This document shows positions 12,022-25,339 of a DNA stretch of 64,000 nt, one piece after another. How positions within the stretch are numbered: the first letter of the stretch is position 1; each line of letters starts with the position of its first letter. The position numbers and the translations under genes are program-made. Source of the DNA: Rugalucina vietnamica (taxonomy: Eukaryota; Mollusca; Bivalvia; Lucinida; Lucinidae); the NCBI GenBank assembly GCA_964017185.1, contig OZ024875.1:25429456-25493455 (forward strand), given 5' to 3'. Below the pieces are notes generated by a model, which saw nothing but the letters and a program-made list of their open reading frames with translations, was not told where the DNA came from and searched no databases.

Positions 12022-12464
12022 TTCCAGTCATAGATGTGATCAACATATTTAAATCAAACTTCTTGCAATGTTTACTGGTGTATCAAAGGTGACATGGGAT
12101 GGCTACAGGAACCGGTAAATGTGAAACTGCAGTTCATGTGAAGACATTAATATTTCTAGGTATTTTAACCCCCCCCCCCTCAGTGTTATAAACATGCTAT
12201 CAAATGCTAACAATATTGCACAACCATGCCATCTGCTTATTATATAATACAATTATCATTGTTGCTTTTCAGTGTCAAGTCAATCTCTGTGTAAGTCACC
12301 CTGTTGGGATGTAAAGATAATAAAACATTTTGATCCAAACATTTATTGAAACCATTGATATGTTTTGAGATCAAACTTTTCTTATATTGAGGTCCTATAT
12401 GCTGTATTGTACTGTTCACACAAAGTAGGCAATTTTTACATCCATGAGGTGTAAATTATTTGAG
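12022..12464. other. 3' flank of carboxylesterase gene
   Basis: Contains a C-run near 12,170 and AATAAA-like words (GATAATAAAACA near 12,317) that could act as polyadenylation signals, about 300 bp past the stop. No other gene seen. Confidence 0.45.
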
Positions 12465-12665
12465 CCGCGTTGTGAGAAAACCAGATTTTTGCCTATGCAA
12501 AAACAAAGACGCAGATCAGCTGTGCATGATCAGCGCCTTTGTTTTTGCTACTCGGATAGTACAATACCTCTTCTTCTTAAATCCATAATTTCAAGCTTCT
12601 AGCTTTCTGCTGTGACTGTACAGACCGGTTTGTGTCGGACCTGGATGAAACCCCTGTTGTTGTTT
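12465..12665 (-). mobile_element. AACCAACAAT-family MITE, copy 2 (reverse, rearranged)
   Basis: Reverse-complement family hallmarks are present (GCGCCTTTGTTTTTGC, GGATAGTACAAT, ACAGACCGGTTTGTGTCGGA). The end joining at GAGAAAACCAGATTTTTGCC shows that the left part is rearranged. Confidence 0.65.
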
Positions 12666-12729
12666 GTTGGGTTTTTTTTTGCGTCACGGCTCATTTAATC
12701 CAAGCTAACTAGAAATGCGTGTTTGTAAA

Positions 12730-14766
12730 ACATTATGCCCCCAACTGTATGCTTGTCCCTAAACCGGCAGCCTGTATGATTCATTTATTTCATTTGAATG
12801 ATGTGAAATTTAATTTCCTAAAGAAGCTGTTCGGTTGCCTGTGTTTTTAACCTCGATCCAGAAACAGAATGTAAGCTTTTTGCATACAAGTTAGAAATGG
12901 AGTAAAAATTTCAAAATGGAGTTATTATGTCAAAATTTGACGGAAAGTCCTAAAAAATTAATCAGGTGATCTTCTTTTCAGCCCCAACCAGTATACCAAA
13001 TATGAAGGCTCTAGCTTAAATACTTTTTCAGGTATCTTGCACACAAGATTTTCAAATTTTGTTTTAAAAGGGGCATAACTCCAAAAAGGCGCATAACTTG
13101 AACATGAAAAAAGTACGGGTCAACTATTTTTTCATGAGGAATTTGTATATGAAATTTCAAAACCCTGACATTCACCGTTCAAAAGTTTCAAATTTCACCG
13201 AAAAGTGGAAAAATCAATCAAAATTTCAAAATTCTGTATTTTTGTCAAAATTTGACGGAAAGTTCTCAAAAGTTGATCAGGTCATCTACTCATCAGCCCC
13301 AACCAGTATACCAAATATGAAGGCTCTAGCTTAAATACTTTTTCAGATATCTTTAACACAATATTTTCAAATTTTGTTTTCAAAGGGACATAACTCATAA
13401 AAGGGGCATAACTTGGACATGAAAAAAATACGGGTCAACTTTTTTTATGAGGAATCTGTATACGAAATTTCAAAACCCTAGCATTATTTGTTCAAAAGTT
13501 TCAAATTTCACCGAAAAGTGGAAAAATCAATCAAATTTTCAAAATTCCGTATTTTTGTCAAAATTTGACGGAAAGTTCTCAAAAGTTGATCAGGTCATCT
13601 ACTCATCAGCCCCAACCAGTATACCAAATATGAAGGCTCTAGCTTAAATACTTTTCGAGATATCTTGCACACAAGATTTTCAAATTTTGTTTTCAAAGGG
13701 AAATGACTCAGAAAAGGGGCATAACTCAAACAAGAAAAAAAATACGGTTCAACTATTTTGTCATGAGGAATCTGTATATGAAATTTCAAAACCCTAGCAT
13801 TCACCGTTCAAAAGTTTCAAATTTCACCGAAAAGTGGAAAAATCAATCAAAATTTCAAAATTCCGTATTTTTGTCAAAATTTGACGGAAAGTTCTCAAAA
13901 GTTGATCAGGTCATCTACTCATCAGCCCCAACCAGTATACCAAATATGAAGGCTCTAGCTTAAATACTTTCTGAGATATCATGCACACAAGATTTTCAAA
14001 TTTTGTTTTCAAAAGGGAAATAACTCAGAAAAGGGGCATAACTCAGACAAGAAAAAAAATACGGGTCAACTATTTTTTCATGAGGAATCTGTATATGAAA
14101 TTTCAAAACCCTAGCATTCACCGTTCAAAAGTTTCAAATTTCACCGAAAAGTGGAAAAATCAATCAAAATTTCAAAATTCCGTATTTTTGTCAAAATTGG
14201 ACGGAAAGTTCTCAAAAGTTGATCAGGTCATCTACTGATCAGCCCCAACCAGTATACTAAATATGAAGGCTCTAGCTTAAATACTTTTCGAGATATCTTG
14301 CACACAAGATTTTCAAATTTTGTTTTCAAAGGGAAATAACTCAGAAATGGGGCATAACTCAGACAAGAAAAAAAATACGGGTCAACTATTTTTTCATGAG
14401 GAATACACACATGAAATTTCAAATCCCTAACATTCACCATTCAAAAGTTAACACACACACACACACACAGACAGACAGACAGACAGACAAGCCGAAAGCA
14501 ATATGCCCTTCCAACTTTTTCAAAGTTGGGGGCATAGATTTTCAAATTTTGTTTTCAAAGGGAAATAACTCAGAAAAGGGGCATAACTCAGACACGAAAA
14601 AAAATACGGGTCAACTATTTTTTTATGAGGAATACACACATGAAATTTCAAATCCCTAACATTCACCATTCAAAAGTTAACACACACACGCACACACAGA
14701 CAGACAGACAGACAGACAAGCCGAAAGCAATATGCCCTTCCAACTTTTTCAAAGTTGGGGGCATAA
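12730..14766. repeat. ~315-bp tandem array with CCCCCAAC ends
   Basis: Five tandem units mark themselves by AGCCCCAACCAGTATAC at 12,981, 13,296, 13,609, 13,925 and 14,242 (period 313-317 bp). Each unit also holds TTTGACGGAAAGTTCTCAAA and AAATTTCACCGAAAAGTGG. It ends with two copies of a (CA)n(GACA)n stretch followed by a hairpin CAACTTTTTCAAAGTTGGGG. The left side begins near ATGCCCCCAAC, which is inverted to the right terminus GTTGGGGGCAT. Open frames here are translated repeat units. Confidence 0.85.
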
Positions 14767-17204
14767 AAATTACATGTATAGGATACTCAATATAAGTTTG
14801 AACAAAAATATAATGAGAGCTTCACTTTATGAAATAGATACAAATTTCCTCAGATTCCTTTGCAAACCTATGCAAAAGATGAACCTTTCAATTGTGTATG
14901 GTCCTGATATTAAACTTAATAAGATAGGGAAAGATCAAAATAAAAATGTAATTAAACAAAATTTATTAAAGAATTTTGACTGCATTTTCCTTTATTCGAA
15001 TATTCCACTCAGTAACATATGAACCCTGAAAAAGAGAATAGTTTTCTTTAGAGATCATCATTCTAGTTGTAGTACCGGTAGGTATAAATTTAATGTCCAA
15101 ACATCCTCCACATTGTGTGAACAGTATACATGTACAAGTATATAATTGTGTGAACAGTATACAAGTATACAACTGTGTGAACAGTAAACAAGTTTAACTA
15201 TGAGATGAAGGTTTATGTTACTAAGGCGATGAGCTTCAAAACATCTAAAGAAAAATTCAACATGTCTGGGAGCTGACAGTTAAATATGGTTTTCTGAATT
15301 GGAATTGATGAAAAATTGGCCATGTATTCTTGGAGTATATAATACATCAATAACACACATAAGCTGATTAAAGCAATAGCACCAAAAATTAAATTACGCA
15401 CCTTTGTATGGCAAAATGTAAATGCAGTGTATAATGTTGATTCATGTAAGTTGTCTTTATGATGTCAAGAACAATGGTTGGACAATGAGGAAACATTTAT
15501 TTTAAGATGTCTTAGATGGCAGGGGATGGGTTAGAGTGGCCATAGAAATCAGACTATAACAGTTAAAGTACTTAATGTTGATTAGTTTACCAATAATCCC
15601 AAGATTCTGTGTTGTCACACAAGTTAAACAAGTTAATCTCCCATTGTCTGTACAGGTAAAGTGGTTGGTTGATGCTCTATGTATTTTGTAAACAGCAACG
15701 ATATTGCCATGACCATCAGATATATTTTAATTACCAAAGTAAATCAGATAGTTGACCATAGTTGTACTTTCACAAAGATTTTAACAATAGGAAATACAAA
15801 TACTATCCATTCAAACAAGTAAAATGTCACTATGCATTTACATGTATAAAATTCATCATATAGGATCTCAATATTAGCACAAATAGAACAACAATAAAAC
15901 AAATAACCATTTAACTTTAAACATACAAGTAACAATAATAAATGCTCTAACAATTAATGCTGCTTGTCACTTTGAAGACATGTTCCCGACAGTTTTGAAC
16001 AAAGCTTTGTCTCTGTTCTGCTGACAAGACTTATGTATAGCTACCCAAGAGGTGCCAGCTGTGTATCAAAGCTGCAAAGTGAGATGTGGAAAAATACATG
16101 AAGCACATTACAAAAACACACTCACAGCTGTTTATGAACAACTCAATAAAAAATAAATGCAAACTTGAAGTCTTTGTCTGGTCTATACAGGTGTTAGTAA
16201 TTCTGTATTAGCAAGAACTTTGAATTCATGAGGCAACAAATTCGCGAATATTTGTGAAAATATAGTTTTCGTGAACACTTCCAAACTTAAAGTTTAGTTT
16301 AAGTTTAATGATTTCTGAAAAACTCTTACAGCCCATGTCAATGAAAATATACAATGTGAAGAAATACACTAAAATAGGCCCAAATATCTTATCCAAACAG
16401 TAGCACTTTTGGTTTGTGTAGATTGTGGAAATCAAAAAAGATGCATATATATAATACACGCAACAGGTGTTTATTATATACCTAAGTTTCATTGCTGAAA
16501 ACATTGAATATTTTTCCATATTCAATAGTTTAGAATGTTAGAACTTGTGCCATATTCAATAGTTTAGAACGTTTCTATGGAACGTTTTTGTCATGGAAGC
16601 ACGTTCACGGCAGGAATACTTTCGCTAGTAGGGTGCCATTGAAAAAATATCCGGCAGCCATTTGCCATTTTCCTTTTCCACCTCAACTTAATGAACGACA
16701 TACACATCTAAGGACAAATACCTCAAAGTTTGAAAGTAAAATAAAGTGTTTGCACTCAGAATTTCTAACATTTGCATGAAATTTCCAAACACAAAGACGT
16801 CTAAAAGTCATGTCGACATCATCAATTTTGATGCAATGTCATGGTTCTCGCTAAATGTTGTTTTCCATTTTCTGCCAAAGGCGGTGCTCTGAGTGTGTAA
16901 TAATATGGTGATAAGTCGTTAGAAACGATACATTCACATAATCTGTGGCCAAATGAAATGTCTATCAGGCCTGGAGATGCCAGGAATAAGCATTTACAAA
17001 CCTTCCACTGTGTATTCAAGGGTACACAATAAAAAGGTTATTATATGGATATCGTAAAATATTCGGAACTCATTCATATGACGGAGACGCACTTGCAAGC
17101 TCGTGCGTCCTAGCCATATGAGGTCGTTCCATATATTTCAAGATATTCATTCAATAACCTATAAGTATTAAGAAAAAAAAAGTGGCTGATTGATCAGACA
17201 TTTG
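14767..17204. other. gene-free region
   Basis: No coding exon recognised. It holds short direct repeats: TGTGTGAACAGTATACA near 15,115-15,190, and CATATTCAATAGTTTAGAA near 16,519 and 16,551. Confidence 0.5.
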
Positions 17205-17418
17205 AGCCTGTGCGTGAGAAAACCAACAATTTGGGTTCCAACCAGGTCCGACACAAACCGGCCTGTAGTCACAGAAGATGATTAGATGCTGGAAATTTTG
17301 GATCTAGAAAGTAGAGGAATTGTACTATCCGTGTAGCAAAAGCAAAGGCGCTGATCAGCTTCGCAGTTACTGCGAAGCTGAACTGCACATTTGTTTTCAC
17401 CTATACAGATTGTTGGTT
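17205..17418 (+). mobile_element. AACCAACAAT-family MITE, copy 3
   Basis: Best-preserved copy. Ends are AAACCAACAATTTGGG (left) and CAGATTGTTGGTTT (right). The internal hairpin CAGCTTCGCAG/TTA/CTGCGAAGCTG is intact. A (GT)n tract follows the right end. Confidence 0.75.
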
Positions 17419-17854
17419 TGTGTGTGTGTGTGTGCTGCCATAAATACATAGCTTTTTAATGCTCATTACCGATGCCACACAAAGCACTCTCTAAATTATG
17501 AATAACTGAACTTGGCCCAAAACAAGCATAATTGTGAAAACCTAAACCCAATATATCAAAAAGTGATGAGGCTACTGGTGTGCCATTATTTCCATAATTT
17601 TTTGCAGTGTTTGCTGATTTTATTTAAGACCGTAACAGCAACATGATTTTATTATTCATTAACATTCGCAAGGTCAATCGGTTTTCAACACTACCCAAGG
17701 GACCTAGCGAATGCTAATTAATGGAAAATCCTCTATTATATGTACTTGAATTTTTTTTTCTAAGATTTTATTCCTAGATTTCAAAGTTGCCAATATTTTG
17801 GTTTCAGTGATAACAGATAATGACATGGTAAACTTGTTTCAAAACAGAAATATA
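17419..17854. other. spacer
   Basis: No gene or repeat recognised apart from a short (TG)n tract at its start. Confidence 0.45.
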
Positions 17855-18879
17855 CACTGAAAGAAAGTTATAAGAGGCGGCCGCCTCATATTTTTTCTTC
17901 TCAGAAAGTAAAATACATGTACGATCAATTAAAATTCATTATCATATGAATAAACCAATGTCTAGCAGTGGCTCTGTGACTTTCTGCATTCCAAAATGCG
18001 TGATATGTCTCACACAGACGAAACATGAGTAAAGGTACCCTCTTTTCAAAAAGTCACACTTTATTAACATCAAATTAAATGTCATATGACGTTTTGTTTT
18101 ACATTTTAATTTATTTGCAAGCGCTACTGACTGCCATGTTGCAAGATGAAATTAAGTCAGATGTCCTGCTGCAATAAGAATCTTCGTTTCTGTTTTGTAC
18201 ATGCAAGCAGACAGCAACATGAATACACAGGAATTCAGCTTTTTGCATGCAATTTGCATACAAACTTTGTTCTTCTCCAGTTGCGTTATTATCAAAATTT
18301 TCAGCAATTATTTAGGTCTAATACTAGACTCTGATTAACTTTGAAAATTTTAAAAATCATCCACAAGTTTTGTGATTTTGTAAAAATTGGCATTGAAACC
18401 GGAAGTGTGCGGCAGCCGTGACCTGTTTGTCCTCGAAAATACTCTAAACAGCCCATTCGAGTTATTTCTCTCATTTCCAGGCCTCATCAAGTGAAATTAA
18501 CAGGGATTAACATGTTTAAGAGGCACACTGATGAATTTTCCAAAAAAAATCTCAAAAATAGCGATTTTTAAAAATGCGTAAAAAATCTACCAGTAGAGAA
18601 AATTTGGATGTTTGATGTTTTTCCAAGCCGTAAGGGCCCTTTTGATGACACCTGTTCCTTATTTCAATAAATGTTGTGCTTTATCCAATTTTTTATTTAA
18701 AACATTGATTTTTGCATTTTTACTCCAAAAAGACGTTTAGTGAAAGAAATTATTTCTGAACACTTTGGAACTTTGCTTACTTGAAAGACATGTCTTTAGG
18801 TAAAAAATCGTGCAATTTTGAACATGGCTTAGAAACCAAAAATGAGTTTGAAAAGTGGCCTCATAACTTTTTTTCAGTG
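17855..18879. mobile_element. TA-flanked element with CACTGAAA inverted ends
   Basis: Left CACTGAAAGAAAGTTATAAG and right CTTTTTTTCAGTG form about 25-30-bp inverted ends (both continue into GAGGC/GCCTC) with TA on each side. Length 1,025 bp. No recognisable transposase frame, so a non-autonomous DNA transposon. A right-end-only relative lies at 48,022-48,177. Confidence 0.75.
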
Positions 18880-19850
18880 TACATTACATGTACTTATTTG
18901 TTGATTCACATTCACAAGGTTCTGAAAGACTGAGGAAAATGAAGGACAAAGCCAAAGGTTTTTAGAACAGCCAAGGGTTCAAGTGCATGCTTAAAAAAGG
19001 CAAAAAAGGTGCACTACTGATTCTCCAAAACCATGGCAAATTCACAGATGTAGCCTCACCATGTTGTCTTGCATGTGTAGGCTTTCATAAATCTCTATGT
19101 ATGATTCAGTCCAACTTTAAACTCATAATAGCTATGTGAGGTACAAGTACTTGTATGGACTGTTTTTGAAACTCATTGGTAAAAATTAAACAATTTATAA
19201 AAACTCAATAGAACATATTAAACATGTATTCTGAACAATAATCTATCAAAACAAATATGACTGACAACATATTAAAGAGTAACTATTTAAACATAACGCA
19301 TATAATAAAAAACAAGGTAAATAAATTAAAGACATCATTTAATAAAAGCAGTAAAGAGCAATAAACTAGGGGGGCAGTGGTCCTCCTATAGAACCTGATA
19401 CATGTAAGTTACCAGAGTTCTTATTGAAATACATACAGATGTGGGAAGAATTTGTGTAATACCTTCAGAGTATAAATGGATGGACGGATGCTTGCTTGTA
19501 CTATAAGCTTACCTATTAGCCTTCAGGGGCACAAAATAGCAATCATAATTTGCCTTCGACATTGACATGATTTCTTCAACATCATCTTGAAAATAGACAT
19601 GATTTAATTCAAGAAAATTGCTAATTTGAAGATGCAAATAAAAACATAAATGTGTTTTGATGTCAAAATATTTTGCTGTACTTTTGATGTAATCTCATGC
19701 AAATACATATATTTCGATTTTATTATGACTCATGCAAATATTTTGATTTTGTAATTACTGATTTTGGTAAGTTTTAGTTAAGTTATACATCAACATTAAA
19801 AGTGGCTTTTGATGTCACATAATTTGTTAAACATATTGCACTAAAAACAA
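18880..19850. other. gene-free region
   Basis: AT-rich, no recognisable coding exon or repeat. Confidence 0.45.
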
Positions 19851-20694
19851 ACCAGAGGACCAAATGGTCCTGTAAATACTCACCTGAGATCTGATATATA
19901 TACCAAATGAATAAACATGTTTGAATATTATGGTAATATACAAGTATATAGCCCCAGAGTGGGGGATATGAATCCCTGGGGTCAATTTGTTTTTCAGAAT
20001 CATTAATACTCTGTCCATTTGCCCATTTCCTGCAAGTTTTTCCCTTGAAATGACATTTTAACAGTTTCCCCCCATTCAAATGCATAGGTGACTTATGTTT
20101 ACCTTGCCATAAATTTAATAGGTCAAGATCAAGGCAGGTCATTAATTGTAGTACTCTAGTACCAGATGCTGCATGCCAAGTTCTGTTGAAGTCGGTTCAC
20201 CTGTTCTCTAGAAGAAATTTACAATATATGATCTTGGAGCATTTATTATTATGAAATGACCTTGACCTTGAATAATCTCATACCTTTACTGACTTCATTA
20301 CTTGTTTGCATCTGCCAAGTTTCAGTTCTCAGGCTGCAATACTATAATTTCCAAAACATTCATTGCTTTCACTTTTTCACATGTAAAAGCCAGTTTAAAA
20401 TATGTCAAGGTCATCATTGGGTCATCATTTGTACAAACTATGATGGGCTAAGGTCCCTGATGCTTCATACTAAGCTTTGTGAATATCCGACCACCGGCTC
20501 TAGAGAAGAAGATTTTTGAGCATTTGAGAGCATGGTGGCCATTTTGAGCATTCAACCCAGATTTTGTGGACAAAATTGTTTCATTTCACTTTCATAGGCC
20601 CAGTGATTTCTGAGAAAACCATAATCTTAATTTTGATATTTAAATGACCTAGGGTCAAGGTCAAGAAATGACCTTGACCTTAATAAATTACATA
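19851..20694 (-). mobile_element. GCTCACC repeat I, left part (outermost host of the nest)
   Basis: Reverse-oriented GCTCACC repeat starting ACCAGAGGACCAAATGGTCC. It is cut at ...AAATTACATA by transposon E1 and resumes at 42,103 with TACCATCATTGACTCC. Joining the parts with one TA removed gives the family consensus ATTACATACCTCCATTGACT seen intact at 42,830. Confidence 0.85.
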
Positions 20695-20927
20695 CAGTGG
20701 TGTTATGGCTAAAAACCCAAATTAGCCGTTTTAATGGCTAATTTGTTAACGGCTAATTGTAAAATTTCGCGGCGAAATTGTGTAAAAAATAAATGTTAGC
20801 GCGGAATTTCGCCGCGAAATTTCGCGGCGGAACACGCGAAAAAGTATACCTACTATTAAGCATAAAAATCAATTGACCGGTGTTTCGCGGTCTTTTGCAG
20901 CGAAAAAGATGACACACATTTTTTTTT

Positions 20928-22061
20928 AGCTCACCTGAGCCAAAGGCTCACAGGTGAGCTTATGGTATACCCATGATCCGGCTTCCGTCCGTCGTCCACA
21001 ATTTCAAAGATCTTCTTCTCTGAAACCGCTTGGCCGATCTTGTTGAAATTTTATGTGGAGCGTCCTTGGGTAGTGGCATTGTAATTTTGTTCGCGACATC
21101 TTGGACACATGACCAAGATGGCCGCAACGCCCATATATGGTAAAAACCACTCAAAAATCTTCTTCTCCAGAACCGGTGGGCCGATTTCCACGAAACTTGG
21201 TATGTAGCATCGGGGACCTCAGCCCATCATAGTTTGATAAAATGATGACCCTTGGATGACCTTGACCTATTTTACGGCAAGGTCAAATTTGGAAACATAG
21301 GCTTTTACATCGGAAACAGTGAAAACTATGGATTTTTTGAAAACTATTGCAGCCTGCGGCCTGAAAAGTGGTAGATGCAAACAACTAATGGAGTAGATGA
21401 AGGTATGTGATTAATATAGGTCAAGGTCATCTCTTGACCTTGGCCAGTCTGTTGTCCATACGCACTTTTCAAAGATCTTCTTCTCTGAAACTGCTTGGCC
21501 AATCAAAGTGAAATTTTATGTGGAGCATCCATGGGTAGGGGAGACGAAAGTTTGATAGTGAAATCCAGGTCACATGACTAAGATGGCCGCCACGCCCATA
21601 TATGGTAAAAACCACTCAAAAATCTTCTCCAGAATCGGTGGGCCGATTTCCACTAAACTTGGTATGTAGCATCGGGGACCTCAGCCCATCATAGTTTGAT
21701 AAAATGATGACCCTTGGATGACCTTGACCTATTTTACGGCAAGGTCAAATTTGGAAACATAGGCTTTTACATGGGAAAATGTGAAAACTATGGATTTTTT
21801 GAAAACTATTGCAGCCTGAGGCCTGAAAAGTGGTAGATGCAAACAACTAATGGAGTAGATGAAGGTATGTGATTAATTTAGGTCGAGGTCATCTCTTGAC
21901 CTTGGCCAGTCTGTTGTCCATACACACTTTTCAAAGATCTTCTCTGAAACTGCTTGGCCAATCAAAGTGAAACTTTATGTGGAGCATCCATGGGTAGGGG
22001 AGACGAAAGTTTGATAGTGAAATCCAGGTCACATGACAAAGATGGCCGCCACGCCCATATA
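20928..22061 (+). mobile_element. GCTCACC repeat II, left part (inside E1)
   Basis: Forward repeat beginning AGCTCACCTGAGCCAAAGGC. It is cut at CACGCCCATATA by E2 and resumes at 38,652 with TATGGTAAAAAC. The rejoined sequence with one TA equals the family consensus CGCCCATATATGGTAAAAAC. Confidence 0.9.
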
Positions 22062-22285
22062 CAGTGGTGTTATGGCTAAAAACCCACTTTTGCACAGTTC
22101 GCGCTGATCACTTGTAATTTTTCGCGGCAAAACCACCGCGAAATTTCACCGGCCAAGGGAAAATTTAAACGTTTAATCAGTTAATTTTTTTCGCCGCGAA
22201 AATCCGATTTTCGCGGTGAAATTCCGCCGTGTTTCGCGGCGAAATCTGTTTTTTAACGTTTACAACAGGTAAGTTAAAAGGGCGA

Positions 22286-23019
22286 AGTGCGCTTTTTGGC
22301 GTTTCCGGCCTAACTTTAGCTTGCTTCGAGATTTCGTATATGTTTTCAACAATGTTTCAAGAGAACAAATCCGAAAAAATTAAATGACTACCTCAATTCG
22401 CTTTCTCAAGAGCGTTATTTCTATATACGAGGGGTATGTACATATCGGTGACGTGACGCATGAAATATGACGTCGTCATAATCAATGGCGTCGCGTTATT
22501 ATTTTAATTTCATCCAGCATGTTGTAACGAGTTTTTTTTTTTTTATTTTCGCACACACTTTTACATGGTATTAAGATCTACTTTTTTTAAGTTCAAACCA
22601 TAATCGATGAGGAACTTCAGAATTTCTATCAGAATGCGCATCAGAATAAAGTATTTTGTTACAGATTCTAATCATTTTGAAAAAAAAAGCGTGTTGCGGT
22701 AATTGTTATACGAAAACAGTTCTACTGCTACTAGATTTTACATAAAGCTTTGATTACGTCACAGTCAACAGCTAGGATCATGTCGGGACGCACGATCCCC
22801 ATTTTATAGGATTTCTATCAACGCCGAGATGACCAAGTAAACAACTAAAGTTTAATCTATGGATTGCCGACTTAACCAGTTTCCCTGGGCAGTATCTCGA
22901 TCTCGCATATAAACCTGTACATCGTGTCGACATGCACGTGTCGGAGTGACGGTATGGTCACATATCGGCCTGTCTGAGTGTCGAGTATAGGTCGTATCAC
23001 CGGTTGTGCATAACCTTTT
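22286..23019. other. E2 interior, unassigned
   Basis: No gene recognised. It contains TGACG-rich sequence near 22,445-22,500 resembling E2 sequence at about 35,680-35,770. Confidence 0.45.
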
Positions 23020-24101
23020 TGTCCCCCGCCTTTTCGAAGAAAAGCGGAGGGACATAGTTTTTGGCTTTCCGTCCTTCCGTCCCCCTATAGGAGTATGTAC
23101 CTTGTGTGCGCAACTCCTCCTACAGTTTTATTCCGATTCTTTTGAAACTTTACAGATGTCTTTATCATGCTTTGAAGATGTGCATGTGGTTTGGATATAA
23201 TCCTCAGATTAATTTTGACACTTTTTTCGCAATTTGAACTTAGTCATTTTTCGGGCATTTTGATAATGAAAGTGAATAGACAGTGGGTACCTTGTGTGCG
23301 CAACTCCTCCTACAGTTTTATTCCAATTCTTTTGAAACTTTACAGATGTCTTCATCATGCTTTGAAAATGTGCATGTGGTTTGGATATAATCCTCAGATT
23401 AATTTTTGACACTTTTTTTGCAATTTGAACTTAGTCATTTTTCGGGCATTTTGATAATGAAAGTGAATAGACAAAGGGTACCTTGTGTGCGCAACTCCTC
23501 CTACAGTTTTATTCCGATTATTTTGAAACTTTACAGATGTCTTCATCATACTTTGAAGATGTGCATGTGGTTTGGATATAATCCACAGATTAATTTTTGA
23601 CACTTTTTTGGCAAATTGAACTTAGTCGTTTTTCGGTATTTTGACAATGAAAGTGAATGGACAGTGGGTGCCTTGTGTGCACAACTCCTCCTTCAGTTTT
23701 TAATTCAGATTCTTTTGAAACTTTACAGATGTCTTGATGGTGCTTTGAATATAATCCTCAGGTTAAATCCTTTGAATATAATCCTCATGTGCTTTGGATA
23801 TAATCCTCAGGTTAATTTTTGACACTTTTTCGCAATTTGAACTTAGTCGTTTTTCAGGCATTTAAATACAATGAAAGTGAATGGACATTGTGTACCTTGT
23901 GTGCAAACTCCTCCCTCAGTTTTATTCTGATTCTTTTCAAACTGTACAGATGTCCTGACCATGATTTGAAGATTTGCATGTGGTTTGAATATAATCCTCA
24001 GATTAATGTTTGACACTGTGACATGAAGTAAATGCATGTGATTTGGATATACATTATTGTCAGATATATTTGTGTAACTAAACAATTAAGGCGGGGGACA
24101 T
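23020..24101. mobile_element. ~190-bp tandem repeat element with inverted GTCCCCCGCC ends
   Basis: Bounded by GTCCCCCGCCTT on the left and its inverse AAGGCGGGGGAC on the right. The interior is five tandem units marked by CTTGTGTGCGCAACTCCTCC near 23,102, 23,292, 23,482, 23,674 and 23,898 (period about 190, last about 224). A hairpin CTTTTCGAAGAAAAG lies just inside the left end. Open frames are translated units. Confidence 0.8.
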
Positions 24102-25335
24102 AAATTCTCTGAATTTGCTTGTTTTTTCTATTTACAAACTCTAATGGATTACTCAACGGCGATATCTGCTCGTATTTCCTGCTAGATTTTTAACGTCACT
24201 GTGTGTCATGGCGAAGTCACTATGTGTCTTTGCGGGAATATTTTATAAGTTTTCCTAGGCTTCGAAAATACCGACTAAATAATGCCCCGGGCCAGTACGC
24301 CAATACATACATTTTTTGTATATCCCGGTATATGGCAATAATATTCAAAGATTCTCGTATCTACAACTGCTTTACCAGCCAAATACCATGTGAAGCTTAA
24401 ATATTAGAGGAGAGTTTAGAAGAATTGTGAAAAAATGAGCCACATCTTGAGGAAATGTTTTTGAAGCAACCGATCGATGGAAAACTACAGAAGAAAACTG
24501 ACAGCTTTAAACCCGGATAGACGAATATACAATTTGTGCCAAGTACGAATCAGCTGACCCATTTTCTAACTATTGAAGATCATTGAGAACTTAAATGTTG
24601 ACTAATGTGTGCAAATCCGAATTGTGCTACAATGTATGTTGTGACACAATTATACATGATCGTTCCAAGGCGATACTTCTGTTGTGGTTCTATTTGTTTT
24701 ATGTATTAGAGGCGAATTTTTGTGCTGTTTGAACCTTATGTACGGTTTCATAGTTTAACTGAGTGGTCGCCTACTATGAAAAAGCTGCTCACTCGGCTTA
24801 CGATATGTTTTCTAAGTATGAGTACCTTATTGACCCACCTCAGTTTTCGGAGCGGGAATTTCTTTCTGATTGCGCCTTTTCCTGATCATTGCCTACTTGT
24901 ACCTTTTCATAAAATAAAGATCATGTTCAAAGTCTACTGCCACCACCCAGTTGGTGAGCAGGGGCCAAATAGGTTAATGACCGTTGAATACATCACACTA
25001 ACGGTATTTATTGCATAATTTTATAGCTATTAATTAAACGGAAGGGGTTCCAGATTCTAACACGTTTTTCATTACGAATTCTATGCGTTTTCGTAACAAA
25101 TCTCTGCGCTCTTGATATGGTCATCTACGCTTTCGTTAGACCGAATATTTCCATCGGTATTCCATGGGAGAGGAGCTAGGTCACGAAGTGTATCGGAGTG
25201 CAGGTTAGCCAGCTGATCTACGCTTTCGTCAGAATGTAGAAGATAATTTTATTTTATAAAACATACCATTCGCTAGTGATTTGCATGTCACATAATGGTT
25301 ACCGTACCGTGGCATCTCATGTGACTATACGAGTT
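24102..25335. other. E2 interior, gene-free
   Basis: No coding exon. A segment near 24,825-24,900 (CCCACCTCAGTTTTCGGAGC, TTTCTTTCTGATTGCGCC) matches sequence near 48,270-48,330 and so belongs to a dispersed repeat. Confidence 0.45.
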
Positions 25336-25339
25336 AGGA

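Noticed and set aside
13098..14659. Run of similar open frames (KFQNPSIHRSKVSNFTEKW and alike)
   Set aside because: Translations of the 315-bp tandem units; frames follow the repeat period and no domain is recognisable.
23006..24085. Open frames on both strands with repeated peptides
   Set aside because: Translated 190-bp tandem units in the GTCCCCCGCC element.
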